Of a DNA stretch of 64,000 bases, positions 9,310 to 18,231 are shown piece by piece. A model generated the notes under the pieces. The model had not been told where the DNA came from, ran no database searches, and saw only the letters and a program-made list of their open reading frames with translations. Within the stretch, counting starts at the first letter, position 1, and each line of letters begins with the position of its first letter. Both the position numbers and the translations under genes were made by a program. Source of the DNA: Aureispira sp. CCB-QB1 (lineage in GTDB: Bacteria > Bacteroidota > Bacteroidia > Chitinophagales > Saprospiraceae); the NCBI RefSeq assembly GCF_000724545.1, contig NZ_JHBV01000029.1, positions 170,818 to 234,817 of the forward strand. Reading direction: 5' to 3'.

Positions 9310-12300
9310 CTAAAAATCTTTCTCTAACAAGTCACTAAAATCATCATATACCAGTCCCTCTTTATCCAGCGCTTGAACAATTTGCTGCAATTTAAATATT
9401 TTAACCGCACTTTGTGGATGAAGGATTGCTCTATTTAATAGATAGTCTTTGTCGCCTACAATAAAAAGCAAGCGTTTGACTCTCGAAAAAGCAACATTAA
9501 TACGCCGATGATCTTCTAAAAAACCAATAACATCTTTCTTTTGAGGGCTACTTCGTACAATATCATAAATAATAATATCCCGTTCAGCCCCTTGAAATTT
9601 ATCAACAGTATCCACGCTGATCAACGCTTCAAAATTTTCGTAATTCTTTTGATCAATTGCTTTTCGCAACAACTTCACTTGTCCATTATAACCAGCAATC
9701 ACACCAATTGAAAGTGGTTTTTCCTGCTCTTTGTTCCCCACATACAAAGTATTTAATTGAGTCAACAATTCAGTAATAACAGCAACATTACAAGCATTGC
9801 TACGATGAACGGAATCTCCATTATCACTAGGATTAGAACGATTAGAAGTATTTATAAAAACAATTGACGTATCTTTTTTCAAATTCAAACCATGCTGAGT
9901 ATGCTTCAATAGTTCAGGTGCTGCATTTTGCAATGTATTCTTATAAAAATACTTAGAAATCAAACTTCCAATTTGGGCAGGCATTCGATATTGAACCGCC
10001 AGCATTTTTATGTGTGCTTTTTGTTTCTCATCTTGCTCAAATGCTTCAATTAATGTTTCAAATAAACTTTTTCCAAAATCTCTATCCTCCCCCAAACCAT
10101 TATCTACTAAAGTCTTTTTTAAAGCTCCTTTCAGTACTCTATCTTTAGCAACCACAGGCGGTAACTGTTGATGATCACCTATTAAAATAATATTTCGCCC
10201 CATATTGATAGGAACCAATGTTTCGGAAGGAGTCGCTTTGCTACTTTCATCCATAATAACATAATCAAACTCAAAATTCATATTTTGATATTGACCGCTA
10301 GCGATGTGCATACAGGTAGCCCCTACAATGGAAACTTCTTGCAACAAAGCACTTAAAAAGTCAACTGCTCCATGCCCAGTTTGCACCATTGCTTGTTTTT
10401 TACCATTTGCTAAATCAACATTCGCACCATTCAAAAAAGCAAACCAACGTTGCTGTATTGCCTTCAGTTGTTTTTGCTCTGACGGAGAACAACCCTTGAT
10501 ATAGTCCACAGATTTTTGTTCTTTTTCTTGAATCCATTGTTGCAGTTTGTGTTCGTAGGTATGCGCCATAATTTCTGTGGGTATAGCGGATTTATTCAAG
10601 GTATACTTACTAGCCAAACGCATAAAAGGCAAGCTATTTTGTGTTCTTTTATTTATCTTCAAAATCCCTTCCAAGACATTATCAACGGCTAGATTAGATT
10701 GAGAAGTTACCAATATTTTGGCTTCTTTTTCTCGTTGCAATATTTGCTGCAAAAGCTCAATAATAACCGTTGTTTTACCTGTCCCTGGAGGTCCTTGAAT
10801 TAAATAAAGTGGCTGCCGATTTAAAGCTTCTAACACTGCTTCTGCTTGCGTTCTATCGTTACACAAATTTGGATTAAACAAAGTCTTGCTAAATGCTTGG
10901 TAATTTTCCTCCTGCAACGGTTGATTCTCGACAAAAGCATTCACCTCAGGACGTGCCAGAATCCGACACAACAAAGGATTAACTATCTTTGACGCTTCAA
11001 AGTTTTGCAATGCTTCCAACTGCTTTCTTAGCTGACTACTCTCCTGACGAAGATCTTCTTTTAAAATTCCTTTCTTAGGAATTTCCTCCAACAGACAGTG
11101 TATATCTCCCAAAACAATGGTTTTTTGGATCTTATCATAATCCACCAAGCGCCCCACCAACTGCCTCTCCACACACAAACCAATTGATTGTTGATGTATT
11201 GCGGCTACTCTCACCCAAGTACTGATGCTTGTTTCGCTTAGTCGAAATACCAATCGCCCCTCTGCGTCTTGAGTTCGGTGCTTATAGTTTACTTGAAACG
11301 CATTTTGCTCCAACTGTTGTAACTCTTTTTCTGGTAATAACTTCCAAGCACGCACCAAACTTTTCTGTTTGCGTTGCAATTTGAGCAAGTCATTTTGAGT
11401 CTCGAACTTTTGAGTAAAAAATGGGATGCAATTGTAGTTAGATGGATATTCTGAAAAAGAAGCTTTCAGCACAAAAGAGTAAGGAGCATCCCAAACGCGG
11501 TTGTTGCGTTCGTTATTACAATGTGGAATAAAAAGCGACTTATCATTATTTAATACAAATTTCCCGTTCCAATTTGCGGTACTAAAACGCCCTGTTATCA
11601 AGCCTCTATCCGAACGCTGATGCGCCAAATCCAAACACACTTTTTGATTCATTTCTTTCAACAGCAAGCGCAAGGTATTGGCATCAATAGCTTTTCGGTT
11701 CACAATCACTCGAATTGCTCGACGTTTCTCATCGTAAGGCATTTTAAAGCTAACTTGTTCTAATAATTCTATCAATTCTGAATAACTACTTAGAGAGTCT
11801 GCTCTTTGAGGAAATAAACCTCTTTGTAAAATAGCCCCAACAACCATTTGCTTTTGTTCTTTTTTTAAGAACGATTCAAAACTCTTGATTAAAGCGTACA
11901 CATTATCTTGATGACTAGGGCGGCTGACGACATCATTTTGATTGGATTTCAGAAATGCCTGTGTATCTGGCGAGAGTTGTCGTTCAGGCAATACCTCTTC
12001 TTTTCTAAACAAGTCCCATAGTCCCACATAACTCAATACAGCCCTTCCTTCTGAATTAATCCGAATCGTATTGGGACTTATAATTTGTGTTGTATATTGT
12101 TTCGCCTGCAAGCTCTCCAAGCCTTTTGCTAGGTCTAACAGATTTTGAAAACTTGTCATAGAACGACCACTGCTCAATCGAACAAAGCCTTCTAAATATT
12201 CGTAGACAATAAAGTAACATTGTTCGTGCTCGTCAAAACCTATCGCTTGAATATTTTGTATTCCTTCTATAGATTGGTTCACTAAAAGGGGCAACTCATA

Positions 12301-12459
12301 TTTAAACAAACATTTTAATATAAAAGCTGTTTCTTTTGTTCGTTGAATCGTTAAGAGTTCATGTTTTACTCCTTTAGCATCATGGCAAAACCAATGTTTT
12401 ATTCTTTCATTGACCTCGTAAAACAATTCATTAATTTGATATTGATTAATTATTTGCAT
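9310..12459 (-). CDS. Pseudokinase-SF1 (Upf1-like, COG1112-type) helicase fusion
   Basis: 1049 aa. Residues 1-240 resemble a Ser/Thr kinase fold (FIVYEYLEG hinge at about 83-91, AKGLESLQ helix, then SPNTIRINSEGRAVLSYVGL), but the catalytic HRD Asp and the DFG Asp are missing, so it is a probable pseudokinase. Residues 530-1010 carry a full set of superfamily 1 helicase motifs: Q-like NDRTQAEAV (534), Walker A GPPGTGKTT (556), Ia TSQSNLAVDN (585), II DESS (737), III GDHQQLPPVV (761), IV QYRMP (823), V VDTVDKFQGAERD (949), VI RRINVAFSR (985). This is the Upf1/Dna2-like group. No PLD or PD-(D/E)XK nuclease is seen at the C-terminus. Kinase plus COG1112 helicase is the layout of MkoA in type I Mokosh defence; whether this is a true member is not proven. 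Confidence 0.9.
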   Translation of the reverse strand: MQIINQYQINELFYEVNERIKHWFCHDAKGVKHELLTIQRTKETAFILKCLFKYELPLLVNQSIEGIQNIQAIGFDEHEQCYFIVYEYLEGFVRLSSGRSMTSFQNLLDLAKGLESLQAKQYTTQIISPNTIRINSEGRAVLSYVGLWDLFRKEEVLPERQLSPDTQAFLKSNQNDVVSRPSHQDNVYALIKSFESFLKKEQKQMVVGAILQRGLFPQRADSLSSYSELIELLEQVSFKMPYDEKRRAIRVIVNRKAIDANTLRLLLKEMNQKVCLDLAHQRSDRGLITGRFSTANWNGKFVLNNDKSLFIPHCNNERNNRVWDAPYSFVLKASFSEYPSNYNCIPFFTQKFETQNDLLKLQRKQKSLVRAWKLLPEKELQQLEQNAFQVNYKHRTQDAEGRLVFRLSETSISTWVRVAAIHQQSIGLCVERQLVGRLVDYDKIQKTIVLGDIHCLLEEIPKKGILKEDLRQESSQLRKQLEALQNFEASKIVNPLLCRILARPEVNAFVENQPLQEENYQAFSKTLFNPNLCNDRTQAEAVLEALNRQPLYLIQGPPGTGKTTVIIELLQQILQREKEAKILVTSQSNLAVDNVLEGILKINKRTQNSLPFMRLASKYTLNKSAIPTEIMAHTYEHKLQQWIQEKEQKSVDYIKGCSPSEQKQLKAIQQRWFAFLNGANVDLANGKKQAMVQTGHGAVDFLSALLQEVSIVGATCMHIASGQYQNMNFEFDYVIMDESSKATPSETLVPINMGRNIILIGDHQQLPPVVAKDRVLKGALKKTLVDNGLGEDRDFGKSLFETLIEAFEQDEKQKAHIKMLAVQYRMPAQIGSLISKYFYKNTLQNAAPELLKHTQHGLNLKKDTSIVFINTSNRSNPSDNGDSVHRSNACNVAVITELLTQLNTLYVGNKEQEKPLSIGVIAGYNGQVKLLRKAIDQKNYENFEALISVDTVDKFQGAERDIIIYDIVRSSPQKKDVIGFLEDHRRINVAFSRVKRLLFIVGDKDYLLNRAILHPQSAVKIFKLQQIVQALDKEGLVYDDFSDLLEKDF

Positions 12460-12528
12460 TAACTTTTTATTAAAAACAATAATGTCTCCTCTAGATGATT
12501 TTAATGACTATTCTGAGAATAAGTTTAA

Positions 12529-12536
12529 CAAATTTA
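12529..12536 (-). promoter_or_regulatory. Candidate -7 element of the helicase operon
   Basis: On the minus strand TAAATTTG matches the Bacteroidota -7 consensus TAnnTTTG, about 70 nt upstream of the helicase ATG. A family A repeat begins 3 nt further upstream, so the -33 region would lie inside the repeat. No clear TTTG box was seen there. Confidence 0.35.
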
Positions 12537-12539
12537 CTT

Positions 12540-12703
12540 TTAAGTAAGTGGACAGAAAAAAGTATAGTTAAAAATGTAATTGTTTTTAGTGCTGTTCAAA
12601 GAAAAAAATTGAAGTTTTAGCGGGCTAAAACGAGATTTTTTGATGAAGAACAGTGCAAAAAGAATTCTATTTTGCCTATAAATTTTTATGAACGATTACT
12701 TAA
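12540..12703 (+). repeat. Family A repeat, copy 2 (palindromic MITE-like element)
   Basis: 164 bp from TTAAGTAAGTGGACAG to TGAACGATTACTTAA. It differs from the copy at 54203 at only a few positions (for example AAAAAAATTGAAG against AAAAGAATTGAAG, and TTTGCC against TTTGTC). Both arms align with each other about the centre TTTTAGCGGGCTAAAA, so RNA made from either strand could fold into one hairpin with arms of about 80 nt. It has no transposase. It lies directly upstream of the helicase operon. Confidence 0.88.
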
Positions 12704-13022
12704 AGACCTACTCAAACAATCGACTGTTTTTATACTTCCCTTGTTTGGGATTGTTGGTGCATTCTTATTCCCTATACTTATGGTGTTATTTTTGAGCCTA
12801 TTACTGTGTATTCTAAGTCTTTTCTTTTAGAACCATACAACGATAAATTGTATACCCTTATTCATTAGCCTCCCTATAAAGTTCTTTCCACAAGCCAAAC
12901 AAAGCTAAACAATAATTTACCATTTTGCCTCAAAAAGCACTTTCTTTGGTACAAGAAGCCTATATCAGAAATTAGACACAAAAAACTCTCTGACAAAATG
13001 GCAGCTTTGCATTCTTTTTTTG
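12704..13022. other. Intergenic stretch between repeats A and B
   Basis: About 320 bp between the helicase operon/miaB repeats. A short hydrophobic reading frame runs through 12672-12830 (see rejected items). Otherwise I see no gene, only AT-rich DNA leading to a promoter-like motif. Confidence 0.35.
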
Positions 13023-13030
13023 TATCTTTG
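13023..13030 (+). promoter_or_regulatory. Candidate -7 element upstream of miaB
   Basis: TATCTTTG fits TAnnTTTG exactly. TTTG at 13006-13009 lies upstream but closer than the usual spacing of about 19-21. The motif lies about 285 nt before the miaB ATG, with a family B repeat in between, so it would produce a long leader. Confidence 0.4.
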
Positions 13031-13046
13031 CAGTGTTATTACTTAA

Positions 13047-13207
13047 TACTCTGTTGTTTTTTTAGTTTTTCTATACAAAACATAAAAAAGCATCTTGTAT
13101 TAACTTACTTATCAGGCTATTAGAATCAAAGCAAATAAAACTGCATCTTACTAATAACCAACGGCGAAGCCCTCACGAAGTAAACAATATGATTTTCCAA
13201 CGGAGTA
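13047..13207 (+). repeat. Family B repeat upstream of miaB
   Basis: About 161 bp from TACTCTGTTG to CAACGGAGTA (inverted termini with one mismatch). It shares the internal blocks TTTTTAGTTTTTCTA, CATAAAAAAGCATCTTG and GCATCTTACTAATAA with the copy at 16372. It is non-coding and lies in the region between a promoter-like motif and miaB. Confidence 0.8.
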
Positions 13208-13314
13208 ATTCTAATTTAAAGAACAAATTATAAGTTTCCAATCCTGTGAACGATATAGGTAAAAATTAAGTTATTTGTTCGACTTTATAGCGTTTTGAAT
13301 TTTACAAATTAAAT

Positions 13315-14766
13315 ATGTACAACGACAATCCAACAATAAAAAACATAGACGAAAGCAAACAAGGTGATGTTTTCTTCAAAGAGCAAGTCGCTAATCAAAC
13401 TGATGACAATAACAAAAAATTCTACATTGAGAGTTATGGTTGCCAGATGAATTTTAGTGATAGTGAAATTGTTGCCTCTATCCTATCTGAGGTAGGTTAT
13501 TCTCCAACTAGGGACATGGATAACTCTGATTTGATTTTGATTAATACTTGTTCCATTCGAGAAAAAGCAGAGGATACCGTTCGCAAGCGATTGCGTGTCT
13601 TTGACAAAATCAAAGACAAAAAACCAGGTACTTTAGTAGGCGTCTTAGGTTGTATGGCTGAGCGATTGAAGCAAAAATTGCTTGACCAAGAAAAATTAGT
13701 GGATTTGGTGGTCGGACCAGATGCTTACCGTGATCTTCCCAACTTGATTGCAACAGCAGAAGATGGAGATAAAGGAATCAATGTATTTCTATCTAGGGAA
13801 GAAACTTATTCAAATATCAATCCTGTTCGATTGGGAAGCAATGGAGTAACTGCTTTTGTAACCATCATGAGAGGTTGTGATAATATGTGTTCGTTCTGTG
13901 TGGTTCCTTTCACTCGTGGACGAGAACGTAGCCGTGATCCTTTTTCTATTTTGGCAGAATGTACCGACTTATTCAACAGAGGTTTTCGTGAAGTTACCCT
14001 TTTGGGTCAAAATGTAGATTCTTATAAATGGAAAAATCCAGATACAGATGAAACCATTGATTTTGCGGATTTATTAGAATTGACGGCTAAAGTCAGCCCA
14101 GATTTGCGTGTACGTTTTTCTACTTCACACCCCAAGGACATTACCGATAAGGTCTTGTTCAATATGGCAAAATATGAAAATATTTGTAAGTACATTCACC
14201 TACCTGTTCAGTCTGGTAATTCTAATATTCTTAAAAAAATGAATCGTACCTACGATAGAGAATGGTACATCAACAAAATACATCGTATCTACGAAATTAT
14301 GCCTGATTGTGCCATTTCTTCAGATATGATTGCTGGTTTCTGTGGTGAAACAGAAGAGGAACACCAAGAGACACTTTCTATCATGGAGATTGCTCAATAT
14401 AGTATGTCTTATATGTTCTTTTATTCTGAGCGTCCCAATACACTAGCGCATAAAAAATACGAAGACGATGTTCCTTTGGAAGTTAAAAAACGTCGTTTGA
14501 ATGAAATTATCCGTTTGCAAAATCAACTATCATTTGAGCACAATCGCAAAGAAGTAGGGCAATATCACAAAATTTTGATTGAGAAAGTTTCTAAAAAGTC
14601 AGACCAAGAATTGGCAGGGCGTACCTCTCAAAACAAAATGGTCGTTTTCCCTCGTGAAGATGCCCAAATAGGTACTTATGCCTATGTCAAAATTCACGAC
14701 TTCACTTCTGCTACTCTAAAAGGAACATTAGTAGACGAAGCAGAATACTTGCAGCACAAGGCTTAA
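13315..14766 (+). CDS. miaB: tRNA-2-methylthio-N6-dimethylallyladenosine synthase MiaB
   Basis: 483 aa. It is a radical SAM methylthiotransferase that adds the 2-methylthio group to i6A37 of tRNAs reading UNN codons. The UPF0004 domain shows Cys43 (ESYGCQMN), Cys79 (NTCSIRE) and Cys113 (LGCMAE), which bind the auxiliary cluster. The radical SAM motif is Cys188, Cys192, Cys195 ([19 protein letters not shown]), and a TRAM domain fills about 415-480. The [14 protein letters not shown] sequence distinguishes MiaB from RimO and MtaB. It is followed after 12 nt by a GNAT gene and may form an operon with it. Confidence 0.97.
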   Translation: MYNDNPTIKNIDESKQGDVFFKEQVANQTDDNNKKFYIESYGCQMNFSDSEIVASILSEVGYSPTRDMDNSDLILINTCSIREKAEDTVRKRLRVFDKIKDKKPGTLVGVLGCMAERLKQKLLDQEKLVDLVVGPDAYRDLPNLIATAEDGDKGINVFLSREETYSNINPVRLGSNGVTAFVTIMRGCDNMCSFCVVPFTRGRERSRDPFSILAECTDLFNRGFREVTLLGQNVDSYKWKNPDTDETIDFADLLELTAKVSPDLRVRFSTSHPKDITDKVLFNMAKYENICKYIHLPVQSGNSNILKKMNRTYDREWYINKIHRIYEIMPDCAISSDMIAGFCGETEEEHQETLSIMEIAQYSMSYMFFYSERPNTLAHKKYEDDVPLEVKKRRLNEIIRLQNQLSFEHNRKEVGQYHKILIEKVSKKSDQELAGRTSQNKMVVFPREDAQIGTYAYVKIHDFTSATLKGTLVDEAEYLQHKA

Positions 14767-14778
14767 TACAATCCATGT

Positions 14779-15270
14779 ATGAAAGCAAGTAAACGATTGC
14801 ATTTTAGATCCTTAACAACAGAAGATACAACGGCATTAATTCGCATTTATTCGGATGCAGAAGCGATGAAATTTAGGGCTAATCCTCCTCTCTTAAACGA
14901 AGATGAGGCGCTCCAAATGATTAAAAAGGCAACGCAGGAAGCTGCCCATTTTTCGTCTAAAAGATGGGCGATTGTTAAGAACGATACCAATGAGTTAATT
15001 GGCACTTGTGTCTTGACCTATGATAAACAAGAACCAACCTGTACCATTGGGTATTCTATTGGTAAAATGTTTTGGAATAAAGGATATGGCAAAGAGTTGC
15101 TACATGCAATGGTTCAAGAAGTAAGAACAACCAACTGCAAAACGATAAAAGCTTTTGTCCATCCTCAAAATTTGGCTTCTATAGCTATTTTAGAAAAGGA
15201 ACAGTTTTATCAAGCTGATGCAAGCGCATCTGAAAATCTATTGACGTATTGTTTGAATATAATGTTATAA
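14779..15270 (+). CDS. GNAT family N-acetyltransferase
   Basis: 163 aa. The layout is that of the RimJ/RimL-like GNAT group: LHFRSLTTEDTTALIRIYSD at the N-terminus, IGTCVLTY strand, then IGYSIGKMFWNKGYGKELL as the acetyl-CoA pyrophosphate loop, and a late FVHPQNLASIAILEK helix. It should transfer acetyl from acetyl-CoA to an amine, such as a protein N-terminus or small molecule; the acceptor is unknown. It begins 12 nt after miaB and overlaps the next GNAT gene by 22 nt. Confidence 0.9.
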   Translation: MKASKRLHFRSLTTEDTTALIRIYSDAEAMKFRANPPLLNEDEALQMIKKATQEAAHFSSKRWAIVKNDTNELIGTCVLTYDKQEPTCTIGYSIGKMFWNKGYGKELLHAMVQEVRTTNCKTIKAFVHPQNLASIAILEKEQFYQADASASENLLTYCLNIML

Positions 15271-15722
15271 CTAGACGCTGTTCTAAGGAAGAAGAAATTC
15301 CTTATGATTTGCTACTGCTTGCTGATGAAACGATAGAAGCTATTAATCGATACATCCATCAATCGGATTGTTATGTCTTTGAACACCAAGGGCAGCTGCT
15401 TGGTTTATATGTCTTATTCCCCATCAGCAATCATTGCATAGAAATAAAAAACATTGCTGTTTTAGAAAGTGCTCAAGGCAAAGGAATTGGCACGTTGTTA
15501 ATTAGAGATGCCATCCAAAAAGCAAAGGAGCAATCCTATACAACCATTCTTATAGGTACTGCTAATACGGCCTTCAAACAGTTGTATTTGTACCAAAAAG
15601 AGGGATTTGAAATTGATGACATCAAAAAGAATTTTTTTATTGATAATTATCCAACGCCTATTTACGAAAAAGGAATTCTTTTGAACCATATGATCATGCT
15701 AAAAAAAACAATTGAACAATAG
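15249..15722 (+). CDS. GNAT family N-acetyltransferase
   Basis: 157 aa from a TTG start; no in-frame ATG is available before the conserved region, so this start or a nearby non-ATG start is needed. The acetyl-CoA motif is IKNIAVLESAQGKGIGTLLI near residues 70-90 (Q-G-K-G-I-G), followed by ILIGTANTAFKQLYLYQKEG. It overlaps the end of the preceding GNAT gene by 22 nt in another frame, which suggests translational coupling. The two acetyltransferases are not close copies. The substrate is unknown. Confidence 0.85.
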   Translation: MFEYNVITRRCSKEEEIPYDLLLLADETIEAINRYIHQSDCYVFEHQGQLLGLYVLFPISNHCIEIKNIAVLESAQGKGIGTLLIRDAIQKAKEQSYTTILIGTANTAFKQLYLYQKEGFEIDDIKKNFFIDNYPTPIYEKGILLNHMIMLKKTIEQ

Positions 15723-15760
15723 CTCCTAATCCTAAACACGTTAATTAAAATATTCTTACA

Positions 15761-16366
15761 ATGATAAAATCACTCTTCTTTTCTCTCTCTCTTATACTTT
15801 TATTGTTGTATAGTTGCAACCAACAACCTACTCCAATCGAACAGGATCCAATTTCAACACTTCCCGAATCGCCTCCTGCAACAACAACACCTCGTAAATC
15901 GTCTGGCACCATGACCAATCAGCCCATTGAAGACATGGCTCCCGCTGTTGTGAATCAAGATTTGATGATAGCACCTAAAGAACTATTGGGGTATGTACAA
16001 GCAGCTATTATTCCTAGCTACAAAGATTGGGTTTTATTCAAAAATGGAACGTATATTATTTTTGATTACATAGATACGATTCCTGATATTCAACAATCTG
16101 CTTTACGCTATTTAGCACAATACAAACCTAAAACGATTGCAGATACTAACTGGGATTTTACCATTAGCGACTTGGATCAGGTAGAAGGTTGGTCGGTGTA
16201 CGGAAATGGTTATGGAATATATACTTTTGTACATCCAACTGAATTGAGCATCAATCCTAGTCCTCAACAAATTGGAGCTTATGCCAAAGCCAAAAGAGCA
16301 CTAGACGAGGAGAAGCCCAAAATACTTTTCATTAGTAGCAAGGATGGAATTCTAGAGATTCAATAA
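15761..16366 (+). CDS. Lipoprotein of unknown function
   Basis: 201 aa. The signal peptide ends with LLYSC (lipobox), followed by a Pro/Thr/Ser-rich linker to about residue 60 and a compact C-terminal domain. No family is recognised. It lies 38 nt after the second GNAT gene, so it may be part of the same transcript, and is followed by a family B repeat. Confidence 0.7.
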   Translation: MIKSLFFSLSLILLLLYSCNQQPTPIEQDPISTLPESPPATTTPRKSSGTMTNQPIEDMAPAVVNQDLMIAPKELLGYVQAAIIPSYKDWVLFKNGTYIIFDYIDTIPDIQQSALRYLAQYKPKTIADTNWDFTISDLDQVEGWSVYGNGYGIYTFVHPTELSINPSPQQIGAYAKAKRALDEEKPKILFISSKDGILEIQ

Positions 16367-16371
16367 AATAA

Positions 16372-16531
16372 TACTCCGTTGATTTTTTAGTTTTTCTACG
16401 AACCCGTAGGCTCACGAAGTAAAAACATAAAAAAGCATCTTGCATTAGTTTGATTATCAGTTTTTTAGTATAAAGGTTGGCGAAAGTACATCTTACTAAT
16501 AATCAAACTAATACGATTTTTCAACGGAGTA
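16372..16531 (+). repeat. Family B repeat, best-defined copy
   Basis: 160 bp from TACTCCGTTGA to TCAACGGAGTA, an 11-bp perfect terminal inverted repeat. Inside it are a small hairpin CTACGAACCCGTAG and a second inverted pair, ATTAGTTTGATTAT (near 16444) with ATAATCAAACTAAT (near 16498). It has no coding capacity. The structure is that of a MITE-like element. Confidence 0.85.
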
Positions 16532-16584
16532 ATGATAAAAAACTCCTCTACTTAATTTAATTATTCGTTTCAAGCCACAAAATT

Positions 16585-18225
16585 ATGCCTTCAAAATCAA
16601 GTTTATCAACATTTTTAATCTGCCTATTAGTTTGTATTACAACGCAAGCTCAAGAAGGATTGAACATTGAATCTGTTTCTATTTTTAAGAACAAAACTGC
16701 ATTCTTTGTAAAAAAAGGAACTGTTGCTACCCAAAACAATAGTTGGCTGATTTTAGGAGATACCATTCCCGCCGCTTTAAACGGAACGTTTTGGCTCAAC
16801 TCTCCTGACAATGATTTTAAATTGGTAAAAGCTTACAAAAAAACCATTAAAACAAAAGAGCAAGCAGTAGCTAGTGATTTTGCTGCCATGCTAGCTTTGA
16901 ACGATGGAAAAACAGCAACACTATATTTTAAAGATACGCTGTACACAGGGAAAATTTTATTCATGCAAGTAACGCCCAAAAAGAAACCCGATGCTCCCAA
17001 TCTAAAAGCTCCATTATTCGCTTTAATTACCAAAGAAGGTAAAACTATGGTATTCAAAGAGAGCAGTATTAATGGGTTGATGCACATCGAATTTTCTAAC
17101 ACGCCTCAATTTACTTATGACTATACTCAGTCAAAACAATTGCCTGCTCTGCAAATTGATTTTAAATCAGATAAACCCAAACAGGCTTTGGATATGATGT
17201 ATTTATGCAATGGTTTGGCTTGGAAACCCGATTATAAAATTGAATTGATTGAAGAAAATAAAGCCAAATTATCCCTTCGGTCTACCGTTTTGAATGAAGC
17301 AGAAGACATCAGCACCAAAAAACTTAATTTAGTAGCCGGTGTTCCCAATTTTAAATATGCTACAAGCATTTCTGAATTAATTAATTTTTTAGACATTCAT
17401 ATTGGAGGATTTGCCAATAACGTTCAAGCATTTGGTAACATTGCGATTCCTCAAAACCAGTTCAATGAAACGGTCTACAACAGTCCAACTACTTTTTCGG
17501 GCAATACAACGACCGCCTCACCTGCTCCCTCTTTTGGCGAGGCTACTGCTATGGAAGATCTATATTTTTATACACTCAATGATGTTGTTCTAAAAAAAGG
17601 GGAACGAGCTTTCTTTGATATTTTCACAGTTGATGTTCCCGTAGAGCATATTTATGAAGCAGTTCTATCAGACAATAACATTACCTATGCCTTAGAATAT
17701 AGCTTCATAAAAAAAGAAAATCCTGTTGTTCATACCATTAAACTAACCAACAATTCTAAGTTTACGTGGACAGCTGGTTCTGCACTCGTTTTAAAAAATG
17801 ATAAAAACCAACAAGCTCCTATTAGCCAAGATAAATTGGGCTATACTTCCCAGAAAGATGATATTTCTGTCAAACTTACGGAAGCACCTGATGTTAGTGT
17901 CCGCTTTTTAGAAAAAGAAACCAATCGTACTCCCAATAAAAAAAGCTTAAAGAAGGGAAATTATACTTATTATAATGATTTAGTAGAGGTTGAAGCAGAA
18001 GTAACGGTTCATAATTACAAAAACAAAGCCATCCGCCTAGACCTAAAACGTGCTATTGCTGGTGAATTGGATAAATCCAACCTTGAATGGCAATTGGCTC
18101 CAAGGGTGCAGTTTGGCTATACTTTAAATAAAAAAACGGATGTATGCTGGGAGCTAAAATTGAAAGCCGGTGAAGAAAAAGTCATTCGATATACTTACTC
18201 ATTTTATACATCTGAACACAGATAA
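16585..18225 (+). CDS. DUF4139-like secreted protein
   Basis: 546 aa with a signal peptide (LICLLVCITTQAQ). The N-terminal part (about 25-180) and the later region with LQIDFKSDKPKQALDMMYLC, LCNGLAWKPDYKIELIEE and LRSTVLNEAEDISTKKLNLV match the layout of DUF4140/DUF4139 proteins (mucoidy-inhibitor-like), where the W-x-P-x-Y element and the N-x-t-x-e-D segment are characteristic. The function of the family is unclear; it is exported. The stop is 6 nt before the sigma-54 activator gene, so the two are probably co-transcribed. Confidence 0.75.
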   Translation: MPSKSSLSTFLICLLVCITTQAQEGLNIESVSIFKNKTAFFVKKGTVATQNNSWLILGDTIPAALNGTFWLNSPDNDFKLVKAYKKTIKTKEQAVASDFAAMLALNDGKTATLYFKDTLYTGKILFMQVTPKKKPDAPNLKAPLFALITKEGKTMVFKESSINGLMHIEFSNTPQFTYDYTQSKQLPALQIDFKSDKPKQALDMMYLCNGLAWKPDYKIELIEENKAKLSLRSTVLNEAEDISTKKLNLVAGVPNFKYATSISELINFLDIHIGGFANNVQAFGNIAIPQNQFNETVYNSPTTFSGNTTTASPAPSFGEATAMEDLYFYTLNDVVLKKGERAFFDIFTVDVPVEHIYEAVLSDNNITYALEYSFIKKENPVVHTIKLTNNSKFTWTAGSALVLKNDKNQQAPISQDKLGYTSQKDDISVKLTEAPDVSVRFLEKETNRTPNKKSLKKGNYTYYNDLVEVEAEVTVHNYKNKAIRLDLKRAIAGELDKSNLEWQLAPRVQFGYTLNKKTDVCWELKLKAGEEKVIRYTYSFYTSEHR

Positions 18226-18231
18226 TACTAT

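Noticed and set aside
12672..12830. A 52-codon hydrophobic frame from a TTG start (ends with a membrane-helix-like stretch)
   Set aside because: It begins inside the family A repeat, has no ATG and no homology I can name. The hydrophobic character may come from T-rich DNA.
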